The notes under the pieces: model-generated | Database searches by the model: none | Seen by the model: only the letters and a program-made list of their open reading frames with translations | What the model was told of the DNA's origin: nothing | In this document: positions 38,301 to 50,820 of the stretch, piece after piece | How positions within the stretch are numbered: position 1 is the stretch's first letter | Layout: each line of letters opens with the position of its first letter | Translations under genes and position numbers: made by a program | Origin: Rhynochetos jubatus | Taxonomy: Eukaryota; Chordata; Aves; Eurypygiformes; Rhynochetidae | Reading direction: 5' to 3' | DNA: 64,000 nucleotides | Assembly (NCBI GenBank): GCA_027574665.1 | Contig: CM050648.1 | Coordinates: 43,619,700 to 43,683,699 of the forward strand

Positions 38301-39390
38301 AAGAAACCTCCTGTTTGTAATGTATGTAACTGAATAAATACATTCAGAATGAAAGTAAAACGTTTAAAAACTTCCTTCTCTCTTTCTCTGATGCAAAATT
38401 TTCTAGGAGCCTAAGGATGGGAGTGCCAGGTGCTGAGCAGTGGTAGAAATGGCCATAGAAAGGAACACCACATCTGAGGGTTTCTATATTTGTACATCCA
38501 GCACTAAGAGCTAAGGAACCAGAGCTTAATTACAGTGAGATGAGTATGAGATTGTAAAGGTAGTACAGCCACCTGACCATCATACAAATATAAACATAGT
38601 CACATTTATGTATATCTAAGCAAGATATTTTAAAATGTATGTCATTTTAAATTAAGTTAAAGCTTTTTCGGTTGTAAGGGTTTCTGGGGCTGGTGTCTTA
38701 CATGTCCTGACCAACACGTGGGAAGAAAAATTATATTCCACTTTAATGAAATTACAAAACATTTCCTTGAGATTTGATCCTGTTGCTTAATAGCATTGTC
38801 TCATCTTGTGGACAACTTAGCTAATGCTGGTGTAATCCGAGATGGCTGTTGTAGCAGGAGTTGGAAATGCATCTGTTAAGAATGTAACAGCTGCACCTTC
38901 CACTTAAATTTTGCCATTATATTTTGGAGTTTAAACATTCAAAATACAGCTTAAAGGAGAACAAAAACTTTGCCTAAGTGACTTACACCACTGCAATGGA
39001 ATTATCAGTAAAAATAATGGTGGATATACAACTTCAATTGAACTGGCAGACTCAGTTATAACAACTTTATGCTGTGCATTAGAAATTTGTTCCATTGTGT
39101 CTGATGACTATAGTTATGAAGGCAGGAGAGAAGAGCTTTAATCACAGTATGAAAACTTATTTTGTGGTTCCTCTTGCATACTTGATTTGCCTCTTGTATG
39201 GAAATACTTGTTCCATATTTGGAAACTGTCTCTTATTAATCCACATTGATCTTATTTTGCAGATTGACTAACTTGCTTTGTGTAAATTATGCTGTAAGGA
39301 CAGCTTTAATGGTTGAACTAGATGGTCTGTTCATTTTTTACAGTACGTTTTATTACTCTAAATGTATGGTAGCCAGGCTTAAAACCAATG
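32393..39390. other. Unique sequence, no gene recognised
   Basis: The part from 32520 to 33250 is GC-richer than its surroundings and unassigned. The remainder is AT-rich. It has T runs near 33749-33760 and 35820-35833 and a TA-rich stretch near 37667-37701. The 115-codon plus-strand frame at 34432-34779 has no family match or splice anatomy. Confidence 0.5.
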
Positions 39391-39394
39391 CCTA

Positions 39395-39720
39395 CAGGCA
39401 CCTTTTCAGCACAGTGCTCGGGAAATTAACCATGGAGCTCTCATTAGCATTAATGGGTGCTTAGTGGTTAATTTACTGTGTACCACACTTAAAACATAGC
39501 CCCCAGGGTGCTCACCAGGCTGTGTGGGAGATTCCTCCATGCTGATGGTATTGTAATTGTATTTTATTAGTTCAAGCTACAAATGAAAGATTTTGATTTC
39601 TGTGACATCTATGCCTAACTCTGATTCAAAGAGAAAACCCACACACCTGTGTTCATTCTCAATTAGCTGACAGCAAGATAATCCCATTAAGGAGTTCTGT
39701 CAGAAAGGTACAGTAGAAAA
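39395..39720. promoter_or_regulatory. Candidate conserved non-coding element
   Basis: Homeodomain-type words are packed at 39424-39475: AAATTAACC, ATTAGCATTAATGG and GGTTAATTTAC. A TGTAATTGTATTTTATTAG stretch follows near 39552, then CAATTAGCTGACAGC near 39660, with a MEIS-like TGACAG, and CCATTAAGGAG near 39684. Simple repeats are absent over more than 300 bases. This is the most enhancer-like patch by eye. The target gene is not in view. Confidence 0.4.
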
Positions 39721-41612
39721 AGAATGCATTATCAATACTTTTAATTTCTCATAAACCTGGAAAGTTTATCTTATTTTTATGCTAAATATTAAGCACTGAA
39801 AATTTAAACTTTCAAAATAACTTCAGAAATTTGGAACAGCTGTTGCTATTTTAGCTTAGCCTTATTATGCAAGTGTTTTTAATTACAAAGGGAAAACTAA
39901 GAAATTAAGATAAATCAACTGGAATCAAGTGTTTAGGAACTTATGTCTCTAACAAGCTGAGGTTTTCCCAGTCATAGGTGTGAAAATTCCCTGGAATTCA
40001 CACTCCAGTGAAAGAAGAAAAACGATAAGGCTTCAAAATTCTGTTCTGCACAATAAGTTTAAAAAGAACATTAACTTTTAGCGGAAAACTTGTAAGAAAT
40101 AGGGGAAAGAGAACAAAGTTCCTGTTCTTTGTTGAATAGAAAACACTGGGATAATGCAAGACTTAGTATCAGTTTGAATTTTGCTTTAGAAATAAGATTC
40201 TGCATTCCTTAACAAAGGAGAAAGAAGAAGGAGGGTTGCCATGTACTTAAAATGATCTTTTATCTAGAACAGATTTTAAATTGATAACTGTTTCAGTTTT
40301 AGTGGAACCAATGCTGAACACAAAAGCAAAGGAAGGCTCGCTGAAACAAAGCTCGCTGAGCTTAATGTATGTGTGTACAGGAGATAGGGAGAGAAGGTGA
40401 TGACATAGTTCCCAAAAATGTAGAATATAAAATCAAAATCGCACAGAATATGTTAACAAATCTGAGTGGCACCATAAAATTGCAGAGTAATATGAACAGT
40501 TGCATTTAAGACAAGAAAGAAAATAGGTAACTTAGGCTAATGTGGATTTACTAGTGTGACTCCATCATGCAAAAACTTAGAAAATATTGAAAGTGTAGAA
40601 GAGTTGGAAGTTAACAGCATAAAACTAAAGGCTCATAGATCATATCAGATCAATCTGTTATCTATAATATGATAAGTTGATTTTTTTCTTTTGGATAAGA
40701 GAAATGCAAGTCAGTCTGATTTGTCTGGACTTCAGAGAAGTATGGGAAATTATTGGTCATGCTGAGGAAAACGGGGATTAGCAGAGAACTCCGGAGTAAG
40801 TAAGTAAGAAACTGGCTAGAAGACAGGTGATTAGATTTTACATAACAGACGATTGTCATCATCAGGAGTCTTTCTTAGTACCACATTGCTTGTGCATTGC
40901 TGCCTGTCTGATACTATAGATCCCAAAATGTTATCACAAAACTTCTTAGACACTGTTATTTTTTTAAAACTGCTTATTTGTCCACTGTTGTCTCTAATGC
41001 CATACTAAAGAGCACCTGATACAGAGTCTGTCACTTAAACTCATGCCATGAGTGTCACACATTCTCAGAATTCACAATGGTGGTATCATCATTGTACATT
41101 ACGCTCTTGAGCATCACTAATCTGTGATACCCAGCTATTTTTTTTTCTTTACACTAACCCTTTTCTCCCTTATTTCACAGACACGTGCTGAAACATTTGC
41201 ACTGTAAAGTGACCTGCTTATGGGTCAACAGCACATCAAAAAAGTACATCAAAAATGTTTAAGACAGTGCTTTGAATTTTTATACCTTCTAGGAGAGGTA
41301 TGAATAAAACTGGTCTTGGGTAGCCTGGTTTAAGACAGAGAATGTGATTGCCTCCAGAAAAAAGGTCTTTCATTTGTTCCAGATATGTTTACAGAATATC
41401 TTTGTAGAAGCTGGCAGCATATTTGCAATGGATATCTGCCCAAGGATAACTAACAGATATATTACAGTCTCTAATTGTGGATGAAATGTAACAGATGTAG
41501 TGAGGTGAGTGGTGCAGGAAAAGTACAGGATAAAATATGATATATCACAGTTGGAAATCTAATGTCTTCTTTTCACAGATGCGCAGATTGACTGTACGTA
41601 GTAGTTTGCAGC

Positions 41613-41633
41613 AAAAAAAAAAAAAAAAAAAAA
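41613..41633 (+). repeat. Poly-A run (21)
   Basis: This is an uninterrupted A run followed by G and more purines. No retrocopy is recognised 5' of it. Confidence 0.9.
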
Positions 41634-44118
41634 GAAAGGTAGGCATGGTTTTTACTTGGAAAAGGTGACTCCAAAACAGCTTTGCTGGGCTGGAAATAAA
41701 GCAGCTCTAGTCATACAGACAGAGGAAAACTGCAGGTCTTGCCTACCCTTCGTCCCTCTACTGTAACATTTGCTGCTGTGGTCTAGGTGATCATGGTCAT
41801 CTGTTTCAAAATTTCTCAAAAGAAAAAGGTGACGCAATGTAGCCATATTTGTCCACTTTATTTTAGCTGTTTGTTATAAAAATACTGAAAAAGAAACTTC
41901 CACCACTCATTTTCATAAATGTCTCTTATTTAAGCACTGTCAACCTATTGATCAATCAGTATCAATTTGCAGAACTGAACCAACTTTTTGCAAAAATAGT
42001 TGTAAAATATATTAACTATTTTAGGATGTTTGTGCTGGTGCTTCTTGGTCGAGAATGTAATTTTCATCCCTATATCCTTCAGTACTAGCAGTTTAATTAA
42101 TTTCTTAGTATGAGGGAAGACTGAAAATGCTTGTTGAGTGGGTGAGGCATGGAACTAATACTACTTGTAGGCAAGGGCAGCAGGCGGCAGCCTGTTCTTA
42201 AACAACACGATGAAATAAAAAGTGATACATCCGTCACTATTATGAAGAAACTTGGAAAGAATAAACTATAAAGAGAGCCTCCTAAAGTTGCAACATATTT
42301 TCTTTACATCTGAAAAGATATATTTTTGGCAAGATGACTAAAACTGTTTTCCAGAAGGGCAGCAGTTCTGGAGTAGTCTGTGTATGAGGGCGCATCTGTA
42401 ACTCTTGGAATATGTTCACCCTTGTTCCCACTAGATAAGTATGTCCTGCCCTCTACCAGATGTAAAAATCAAGTTCTACCAATGCCCACAGGAAGGTTTC
42501 CATGCCTCTGGAAAAAATAAACATTCCAAAAGTTCAAAGGGAAAAATCCTGACCCCACTGGAGGAAATGGAAATCTAGCCAATGGCTGCTCTAGAGTCTG
42601 ACATTTCTCTCGCATTAGCAAAAAGTGAACTGAAAATATAGATAAGACCTACTGTACTTCTTAGCAAAGATCAGGTCCATCTTCAGCTTTTAAAGAATGT
42701 GAGGAGTGAATACACTATTTGCAATAAATAACAGTCTTTAACTGTGTAAGGAGATGGAAAAGAAATGCCATAATTACAGATATACAGGAAGATGCAGCAT
42801 GAGTCATTGTAGATTGTACATTCGCTTTGACACTGAAGAAACTTCATGATCAAAAAACATTTAATGAACCTAGCATTGTTCTGCTTACTAATTGCAAATA
42901 CAACTATCTGTAATATACTTTTATATTTTGCTGAATTAATCTGTTAGAAAAAAAAAAAGTTCAAATGTTTTTCTATCAGAAGCTGCTCACATAAAGAAAT
43001 TGAAGCACATGGGGGGATGGACAGATACACACCAGATAAATTCACCTAAATCAAGACATTGATCTGTACCTACATGGTATTTTTTTCCAAATTATGAGAT
43101 GCCTCTTTACAAGAATAAAGCCAAAATAATTTCACTGTAAGGAAAGAGAATAGTTTAATTTCTTTGACATTTTCCAGGGTATTATTTGTTTGAACTTTGC
43201 CTCTCCTTTCTCTTTTATTTTCTCATAAATGGATTTCTGTTGTTCTTGCACTGTGGGCTTAAAACTAAAATGCAAGTTTTCTGAGAAATAAGATTCTTAG
43301 TTTTAGCAGTGCTCGGAGTCTTGCTTAGAAGACTGTATTGCACCTACTTTCTGTGGATGCAGGCATCCCTTGTTTTTCTTCAAGGACCTTCAGATAGAAC
43401 ATGAGATCAGATAACCTAACTATGTATTGTTGACACTGTGTGCACCTGTTCTATTGCAACTGCTGCAAATGGCTTATCAATTGACTAACAGCTGCATCTT
43501 TTAGCTTTAGCAATAACATAAAAAATTCTTACCTAGTCTTACCGGTGCCAGATAAATCTAGAACTCAGAAGTAGTTGTTTGGGGAAAATGTGTGTTAATG
43601 GTCTGACTTCTGTACTACAAACACCGATAAATGTTTAATGGGTCTCTTAATTCTTTTTTAAACTACATCTACATGGCATGCTGCTATCCTCCACGGAGCT
43701 GCCAAACTTTCCAGTACTGGAATTAGGACTGAATATCAGCTGCCCTATATTAGTGCAAGTGATGCTGACTGATGGCACATTCATGTTGTTTCATGTACCT
43801 GCTGGTCATACCCTCATTTACAGTTTCTATACTTAACTCAGACATATCAGTGCACTGTGTGATAGGCACAAGTCTCTAGATTGCTGCACACAGCAGGTTT
43901 CTGTACAAGTTGCCAGTACACAGATGCCTATATCTTAAATGTTGCACCTTTGAATACCTTGGCTCAAGTGATTCTTTTTAGATGTACACAAAAAGACTTT
44001 GTAACTTAAAGGCTATTGCAGTCAGGAAATATAAACCTATAAAAAATTTCCTTTCTTTCTCCTGTTTAGCCCTCTCCCCTCCACAAAATGAACAGCAAGT
44101 ACTATCTTGTAGCACTGG

Positions 44119-44154
44119 AAAAAAAAAAAACAAAACAAAAAAACAAAAAAACAA
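44119..44154 (+). repeat. A-rich low-complexity tract
   Basis: Twelve A bases are followed by A blocks separated by single C bases. Chance open frames on both strands run across it. Confidence 0.9.
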
Positions 44155-44504
44155 GGCAATCTCATATACTGTACATATGTTATATAGACATAATATGGGC
44201 TGTAGTCTCATGACAATTTTCTACTCTCATACTGTATAAACCTTTGCATCTTTTACACATAACCACAGGTCTGTAGTGTTCTTTCCAAGGAACAAGTGAA
44301 GTGGTTTTCTGCTTATATAAACTAAGTGATGCTGTGGCTGCATAGTGTGACACATATATCTCTTGTATATTTACAGGGAGCAGAATACAGTCTAGTTTAA
44401 TTATGCAAAAATATTTATCTCTCCCCTATTAGCATATCTGAAAAGTATATTTCCCACTGCCACAGTTAAATATATCCTCATATCAATTTCTCATATGTAG
44501 TGCT

Positions 44505-44630
44505 CAGTGCAGTACTTTACATTTTCAAAGTGCTTTAGAAACATTAACTAATTAACTAATGCATGTCATTATGGGCCTGTGAATCTTGGATGTCAAAAGG
44601 CAAAAGACAAGGCAACCACAGTGAATTAAA
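44505..44630. repeat. Possible ancient amniote SINE-like fragment
   Basis: The phrase TTTACATTTTCAAAGTGCTTTAGAAACATTAACTAATTAA is split here as TTTACATTTTCAAAGTGC near 44516 and TTTAGAAACATTAACTAATT near 44533. This kind of phrase recurs in old amniote MIR-type SINEs and related elements. Downstream, GGCAAAAGACAAGGCAACCACAG could be a decayed continuation. The match is from memory and weak. Confidence 0.3.
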
Positions 44631-46079
44631 TAAAACTCAGATTAAATTGCTGGCATAGCACCCTTAACACAGCAAATTTCTCTACCCTGTGCAAAACTAC
44701 TCTCTGACCTGCGCTACTGTTTCTTTCTTCTTTATTCTGGTGTGAGATACCTCTGCTCCGTGATAATCCTTCCCTTCAATTTAGGTCCCATAATCCATGG
44801 GGCCAGTCCCAAACACAAGGCATATGTCTGTTCCTGCTTTAATACATATGAGATTGTACTGTCCTTGAGATGTGTTTAAGATAGGGTTTATTCCAAGATG
44901 TAGTCACTGCACAGTCTTAAAATAGGAATGAATATAAATGCAGTAATCTTGACTTCTGATTCATAAAGAATCCTATTTGTCAGTTTAGATCACAATCATA
45001 GTCTGCAAGTTAAAAACTAAATATGATATTTAATTATAGGAGATATTTATGCCCTTTGATACAGCTCTGATTTCTAAAGTATTATCTGTATAAACATGTC
45101 TGATCCTTTTCCTGGGAGAATGTACCTCATATACTGGATGCAGGCCGCTAGAATTTGACTCACAGCTTATTCATCTTTGAGCAAACTCTTACTTGACCAA
45201 AATACAGGCCCTTTTTACAGTGTGAACAGACATGTTCTCTTCCAGTAACACTGAATATCAGCATTTTGTGCTCAAGACTGATGAATTCTTATTAGTGTAA
45301 ATCTGAGCATCCAGTGCTTTCGTAAGAGATAGGGATGCCATTCTGCACCAGGAGACAGGTGGATTGTTCAACACAGTTCCACAACACTGTGTTCCTCTTC
45401 TGCAAGAAGCAAAAAGCATCAGGTAAATCACGGTAGAGTAGTTTATTAATTTATTGAGAAAATCAGGTTGTACACTGCTCATTAGATTCTGCTTAGCAGA
45501 ATAAAGGCCCTAACAGATCCCATAAAGGAGAAAGCTGCAGAGGGAGAAGGGAGAATGGGCAAAGAGGCTGATTTCTAGGTGTGACCGTTAGGACAATCAC
45601 AGCAGGCCACTCTGCCTTTTGTAATGATTAGATAGGCAGGTTTACTGAACTGATGTGAGTTTGTGATATAAAAAGGGTTGAAAATCAGTTGCAGAAGTTA
45701 TTCTTCAGTTTTCTAGAAAATTTAAATTTACTTCAGTGATTTTATTATCTTTCACTCTATAGCCACATGCCCAACTTTTCAGTATTCTTAGGGGGCAAAT
45801 TAAAGTTGTAGGTAAAAGGCATCTTAATAACTGTTGGATAATAACAAAAGTTCTGACAATTTAAATTGATTTTGTACCTCAGTATTAATAAGTGCACAGC
45901 TATTATACGGCTATTAATGATGATATAGCTATTATAATTACAGCTATTGTAATAAATGAGGAAATTATTTCACTGGCTTAAGCAGAAACATTATAGTATC
46001 ATCTATATGAAATGGCAGTTTTCCCCCTCCTGCAGATACTTCATTAGCACAATCATACTCGTCTAGTAGCAGCACCTAA

Positions 46080-46265
46080 GAGTCCCTTATTGGTATGAAA
46101 GCATTCCTGACAGCAGTGCCAAGTCGCCTTTCAGCTAATGTGAATAGGCCTGAACTATAAATATTTTCATGACCTTTATGAATGCAACCAGATTGCTAAT
46201 TTTAAATTACAAGTATTTAAACAGGTTGGAAAAGCTGGACTGTACCACTGAAAATTTGCTATTAA
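46080..46265. promoter_or_regulatory. Candidate conserved non-coding element
   Basis: The block contains CAGCTAATGTGAATAGG, a MEF2-like CTATAAATATTTTC near 46155, and CAGATTGCTAATTTTAAATTAC near 46190. It has an AT-rich but non-repetitive texture typical of conserved elements. The call is by texture only. Confidence 0.3.
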
Positions 46266-47490
46266 CATTTTTTTTTTCCCCCAGAAATGTATGTTCAAGT
46301 GATTAATTATTTTATGTTACACTTGTCATAAATCTTCCTGGTGCACAGTGCTCCCCCGTCTGTCTCATCACTACGTTATGTCTTGCTCTATGTTTAAGTA
46401 TAGTTCCCTCCTCTCCAGGTATGTGGCTAGATAGGCACCCAAAAGGACTTCTTTATAGAAAACTGGTGCAGAGCTACATCAGAGTACAACGTGCAGACGA
46501 TTGGCTTTTAGAGACAGGGATTCTCTTTTCATAGTATGCATAGTGCTTCATTAAATGGGCTTCTCCCAGACTCCACCAACCACAGCTGAGGTCTCTAATT
46601 TCTACTACAATACAAAAAAAAAACCCTATTCAGTTCAGACATGTTCCTGGTTTTAATCTATCTTCAGCAAAATTTTGATAGACAAATCTGCCCTTTACAT
46701 TTACATCATGGCTAATAAACAGTGTCCTAGTTCAGAGGTTCTAAATAAGTTATTTTGGCTGCTAAGATGGAGACAATTTTTCCAGAGCTAATGAAACTTT
46801 TATAAACCTGTATTGGTCCTTGTCTATCAGATCTTGGGGGAGAATTTTATAATCAAGGCTTAACGATATAAATGTCTATGGTTGGTACATTCAAGGACAT
46901 CTTTCGCAGCCATGTGAATAAAAGATATTATCACCTCGTATAAAGTAAGAAGGAGAGATGAGGTGCGTGAACCTGAACTGTGCATTTGGGGCTAGTTTAA
47001 GGCACAGTGCTTTGTAAAACCTGATAGTAAAACTAGACTTCCCTGAAGCTTTATTTTGTAGTTTTAAAAAAAGCCTGTTTTACTTCTTCATGTAATATAT
47101 CCACATCTAGTATGTATCCCTAGGCCAGTGGTAGATGGAAGGGTTTAATTCATTGAAAACAGTTTGAGATTCTTACAATAACTTTTATCTTAGAAGTACA
47201 TGGATAGATGTACAATTAGCCACATACCTACTTATTCAAAACAACAACCATCTTTTACTCCTACTGTATATAAATTCTTATTGTCTTAACCTCTTAAATT
47301 CATAATTAAACAGTGACTTTTGCCCTTTTGTTCTTGTAAAACTCAGCAAAACTGGATCTTCCGTTTAAAATAGTATGTGCTTGTGTATATAAACACTTCT
47401 TTAGAAAACTGCATGAGAATCAAAGATATTTCTTGTGCTTCATATTTTGAATATAATCCTTTGGTGTCCAAAATTTCTTTTCATCTCTGC

Positions 47491-47521
47491 TAAAAAAATA
47501 AAAAAATAAAAAAATAAAAAA
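47491..47521 (+). repeat. (TAAAAAAA)n minisatellite, about four units
   Basis: Single T bases are spaced every eighth base in an A run, giving units of T plus seven A; the last unit is one base short. Confidence 0.92.
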
Positions 47522-49539
47522 TTGTGGTACAGTTTGAAGAGTGAAGTAATTTACAATCATGACAACACACCCACAAAGACCTGTTTTCCCCTCATCATAT
47601 TTCTACTTTATTCCATTGAAGTGAGCATGCAAACATACATTCTTTTCCATTTTCTCCCTAGAAATGTTCATTCTTATTTAACTATACAGTATGTATTTAA
47701 ATGAGGTACATGTAAATAAGTTTTAATGACAACTCTGTTCATAAAAAGAATAAAATGGGATACTAAACGTTTAGGCAATTGTTAGACTCTTTTATTAGAT
47801 ACAACAGATCAATAGCTTGTTATTTTCATGAATTACTATAATTCTGCCAGTTTCCTGTTTGCTTATGGCATATGTTGTTTGCATTTATATTGTAATTTGC
47901 CTTGCAATTTGCAATATAATCTTAAGGAAACATTGAATGTTTCCTTGATATATAGGATCCCCTACAGTTAGGTTTTCAACAGTAGAGCTCAAATAAACCA
48001 TTTGGATTTAAGCAGAAGGAAGGAAATTAATAAGATATTACTAGGAACTTTTTGAAGGAGTTTCAGAACTTTGAGAAGAAACCATTTGAAATGTGTCTGT
48101 TGAATACACCCACAGCTCAATATGACATCCTTAATAATTATGCTCTTGAAGGCTGACTATGAAGTATTAAAACCAGAAAGGATTCTGTAATTGACTGCAC
48201 TGGGCAATAACTACAACAGACTACGTTGGGTCTTCATATGAGCCACAGTCTCTCACCATGAAGTTCATTGAGCATAGCAGGATCACACCTAGAGACCATC
48301 AGAACTTCTCAAGAATGCGTTAAGTAGAAACCAGGAATTTTTATAACCAAAGGTTGTGCTGGGAGCAAATTTCAGACAATATTTTTGTCAGGAGTGAACT
48401 TTCTGATGAAAGTGAAGAGACATAGCAGACCCTCAACCTCAAATACCTAATGTCCCCAGAACTGGAGTTCGTCATGAGTGTGTAGTACCAGGTTTAGGTC
48501 TCCCTTCTGGCTGATTTTGACAGGGGACTGGAACCTGAGTAGTTCTGTGTTTCAAGCATGACATCAACAGGGAATTACATTATATCTATGTGAAAAAGTA
48601 TAGACATATACCTTTTTTCTCTGCCTGTTTGCTAATGTATGAGGGAAGGTATATTCATTCTAGCTCTATAGAGTACTATGGTAACAGTGAAACCCCTAAG
48701 CCAGAAATTTATCTGCGTATGTTAATGTAGAAATAACCTGTATGCCTTTTTCAGAAACATCTGCTGTGCCCCACTCCCACCTATCACCACCAAACTAGAA
48801 TTATAAATGTGGTATAGATAGTTAAATATTCAGTCACTTGAAGAGAAGCTGTCTAGGAAGTGTGTTCGCTGCCTGCCTTGTAAAAGACAGAGTTTCAAAT
48901 TGTTGGCCCAAATCAGATAACAGCTGCAGGTTTTCTGAAGTATTTTCCTGTTCTGTCTCTCTCTTCTCAAAATCTTGTTTATTTCTTTTCTTTCATTCTT
49001 TGTTTGGTTGAAAATAATCCCATAACATCCTTTGATATAAAAGAGAACTTTGGTTTTCCAGGTAGGCGATACCAAAGATATTCTTCATATTACATCATGC
49101 AAAGCATCTGAAGTGCCCTGAGTCACCTTATGGAGACTGACCACTCTCCAGTAGTTGCCTGGGGAAGGCTAACTCTTCTTTGAAGTTCAAAGCACTTAAC
49201 TAATCTAGTTTAAACATGAACATGTTCCTACCACAAAGTGTAAAAGACAAATGGTGAGGTGCTGTAGAATAATAAGATGTACTTCACTATCCCTGTTTAC
49301 TTATGAGCTAAAGGAGGAGCGCAACAACACAAGAAAGGAAGATATCACTACAGTTGAAGTCCAGTGATTTATTGAGGCTCGAATAAAATACAGGTAGCAT
49401 CCAAGCATATTGAATGAATAGCAAAAGGAAAAATCAGTACTCTTAGGCTATTTCCATGTACATTTACTCTTTGAGGAGGATTTGCTTTTAGAAATTTAAA
49501 AATTATTAAATACATTAGCTTTTCCATTGTAGGAGCATG

Positions 49540-49700
49540 TGTTGGATATCTGCCTACTTGTAGCTCTTTTCAGGCAGTCGGTTCCCTCCTATTTACCGGC
49601 TCTTTATCATTTTAATTACATGATAAATAGTACAGATTACAGATTTTTCCTGGTTAATGTCGTTACTGAGGCATTCACTCTTGGACTACAATTTCAAGAA
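49540..49700. promoter_or_regulatory. Candidate conserved element with inverted repeat
   Basis: TTTATCAT at 49603-49610 is mirrored by ATGATAAA at 49620-49627, around a TTTAATTAC core. GCAGTCGGTTCCC and ACCGGC before it supply unusual CpGs. This could be a paired homeodomain or GATA-like site (TTATC/GATAA) in an enhancer. Confidence 0.3.
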
Positions 49701-50529
49701 AGTATGTATTTGCTCCATCTTTAGGATTTCTTAGATTAAAAAAAAAAAAAGTCACTTTGTAAATCTCAGGAAAAACATTTTTGTTTTGCCAGATCTTATG
49801 TTTCTTGCAGACGGCATGCACCATGCTAACAGTCAAAATACCGTATCCCTGTAATATCAATATTTTGTCCACAACCATTTCATAAGATATAACCTTGCAA
49901 CTTAAAACAATGTTTCTCTGGCATAATAAAGATAATTAGGGATGAGCATCCTCATTCTGTTCATTTTTGATCTCCTCCTAATCTCTGTAAGTAAGAATAT
50001 TAAACTCCAGTAATCCATAGATAACATGGTGGGAGTGACTCTCCACCCTTGTGTACTGTGATCAAATTAGTTACCTCAGAGGCATTTCTTTTCCTAAAAA
50101 TGAGAAAAACAATCCAGAAAAGGAAAATATACTAACTGTGGGGTTTTTTGCTTGATTGATTGTTTTTTCCCCAGTCTTGCTGAAAACCAGCTATTTGTAA
50201 CATTCAGAACTACACCTAATTTTTTTCTTAATTGGGGATTTAAAATAATTCTATCACAAAGGAGAAATAAATAGATTATAGAATTTTGACAAGTGAAAAG
50301 CAAAATCAAAAACTATGTCGGCACTTTTATTCTCACCTATTGAGCATATAAGTGGGATTTTTGTGGGGAACTTCACACATTAAACACTGAGAAGAGTTTT
50401 GAAGATGTGGAATGTATCCTTGCAGTTGGAACCTGTACACAATGACCTGCACTGAAGTTTTGAGGACATTGTCTCACATAACACGTGTAAAACTCCACCA
50501 AATAACCTGCATCATCTGAAATTTCTCAC

Positions 50530-50820
50530 TTGTCCAGATTAAACAAACTTAGTTTCTTCAGTTTTTATTTCTAAATCATGTTTTCTAAACCTAATTCACT
50601 GCTATTGCTTTCCTCTGGACTCTTTCCAGTTGATCCACATCTCTGCCAAAAACTCCATGTGATACAGCCAGAACCAAGTAGAGTGGAAGGATGACTTCAT
50701 GAATCTAACATGACACTCCTATTTGTACACTGACTTTCCATCACTGTATTTATATATCACAGTATGATGTTTGCTTTTTTCTTCACGCCGCTGAGGTGCT
50801 TTTAGAAAACGTTCATCTAC
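50530..50820 (-). mobile_element. Ancient CR1-like LINE 3' fragment
   Basis: Several phrases in the right order match my memory of old amniote CR1 3' ends in reverse. They are AGTTTCTTCAGTTTTTATTTC, AATCATGTTTTCTAAACC, GCTTTCCTCTGGACTCTTTCC, TTGATCCACATCTCTGCC, GTAGAGTGGAAGGATGACTTC, ACACTCCTATTTG and ATGATGTTTGCTTTTTTC. Divergence is high and the true terminal repeats are not seen. The fragment is probably older than the other CR1 copies in the window. Confidence 0.72.

Larger units (their letters stand above)
39730..46075. other. Unique AT-rich non-coding sequence
   Basis: No gene is recognised. A runs occur at 41613-41633 (21 bases) and in an A-rich C-interrupted stretch at 44119-44154. 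A possible ancient SINE-like patch near 44505-44630 is listed separately. A mildly repetitive GCTATTAT-type stretch lies near 45898-45950. Confidence 0.5.
46310..50520. other. Unique AT-rich sequence
   Basis: No gene is recognised. It holds the 8-base tandem repeat at 47491-47521 and the candidate element near 49540. The rest shows no exon or transposon signal that I can name. Confidence 0.5.

Noticed and set aside
43978-44239. Overlapping open frames on both strands
   Set aside because: Both cross the A-rich low-complexity tract and consist partly of Lys/Asn or Phe runs.
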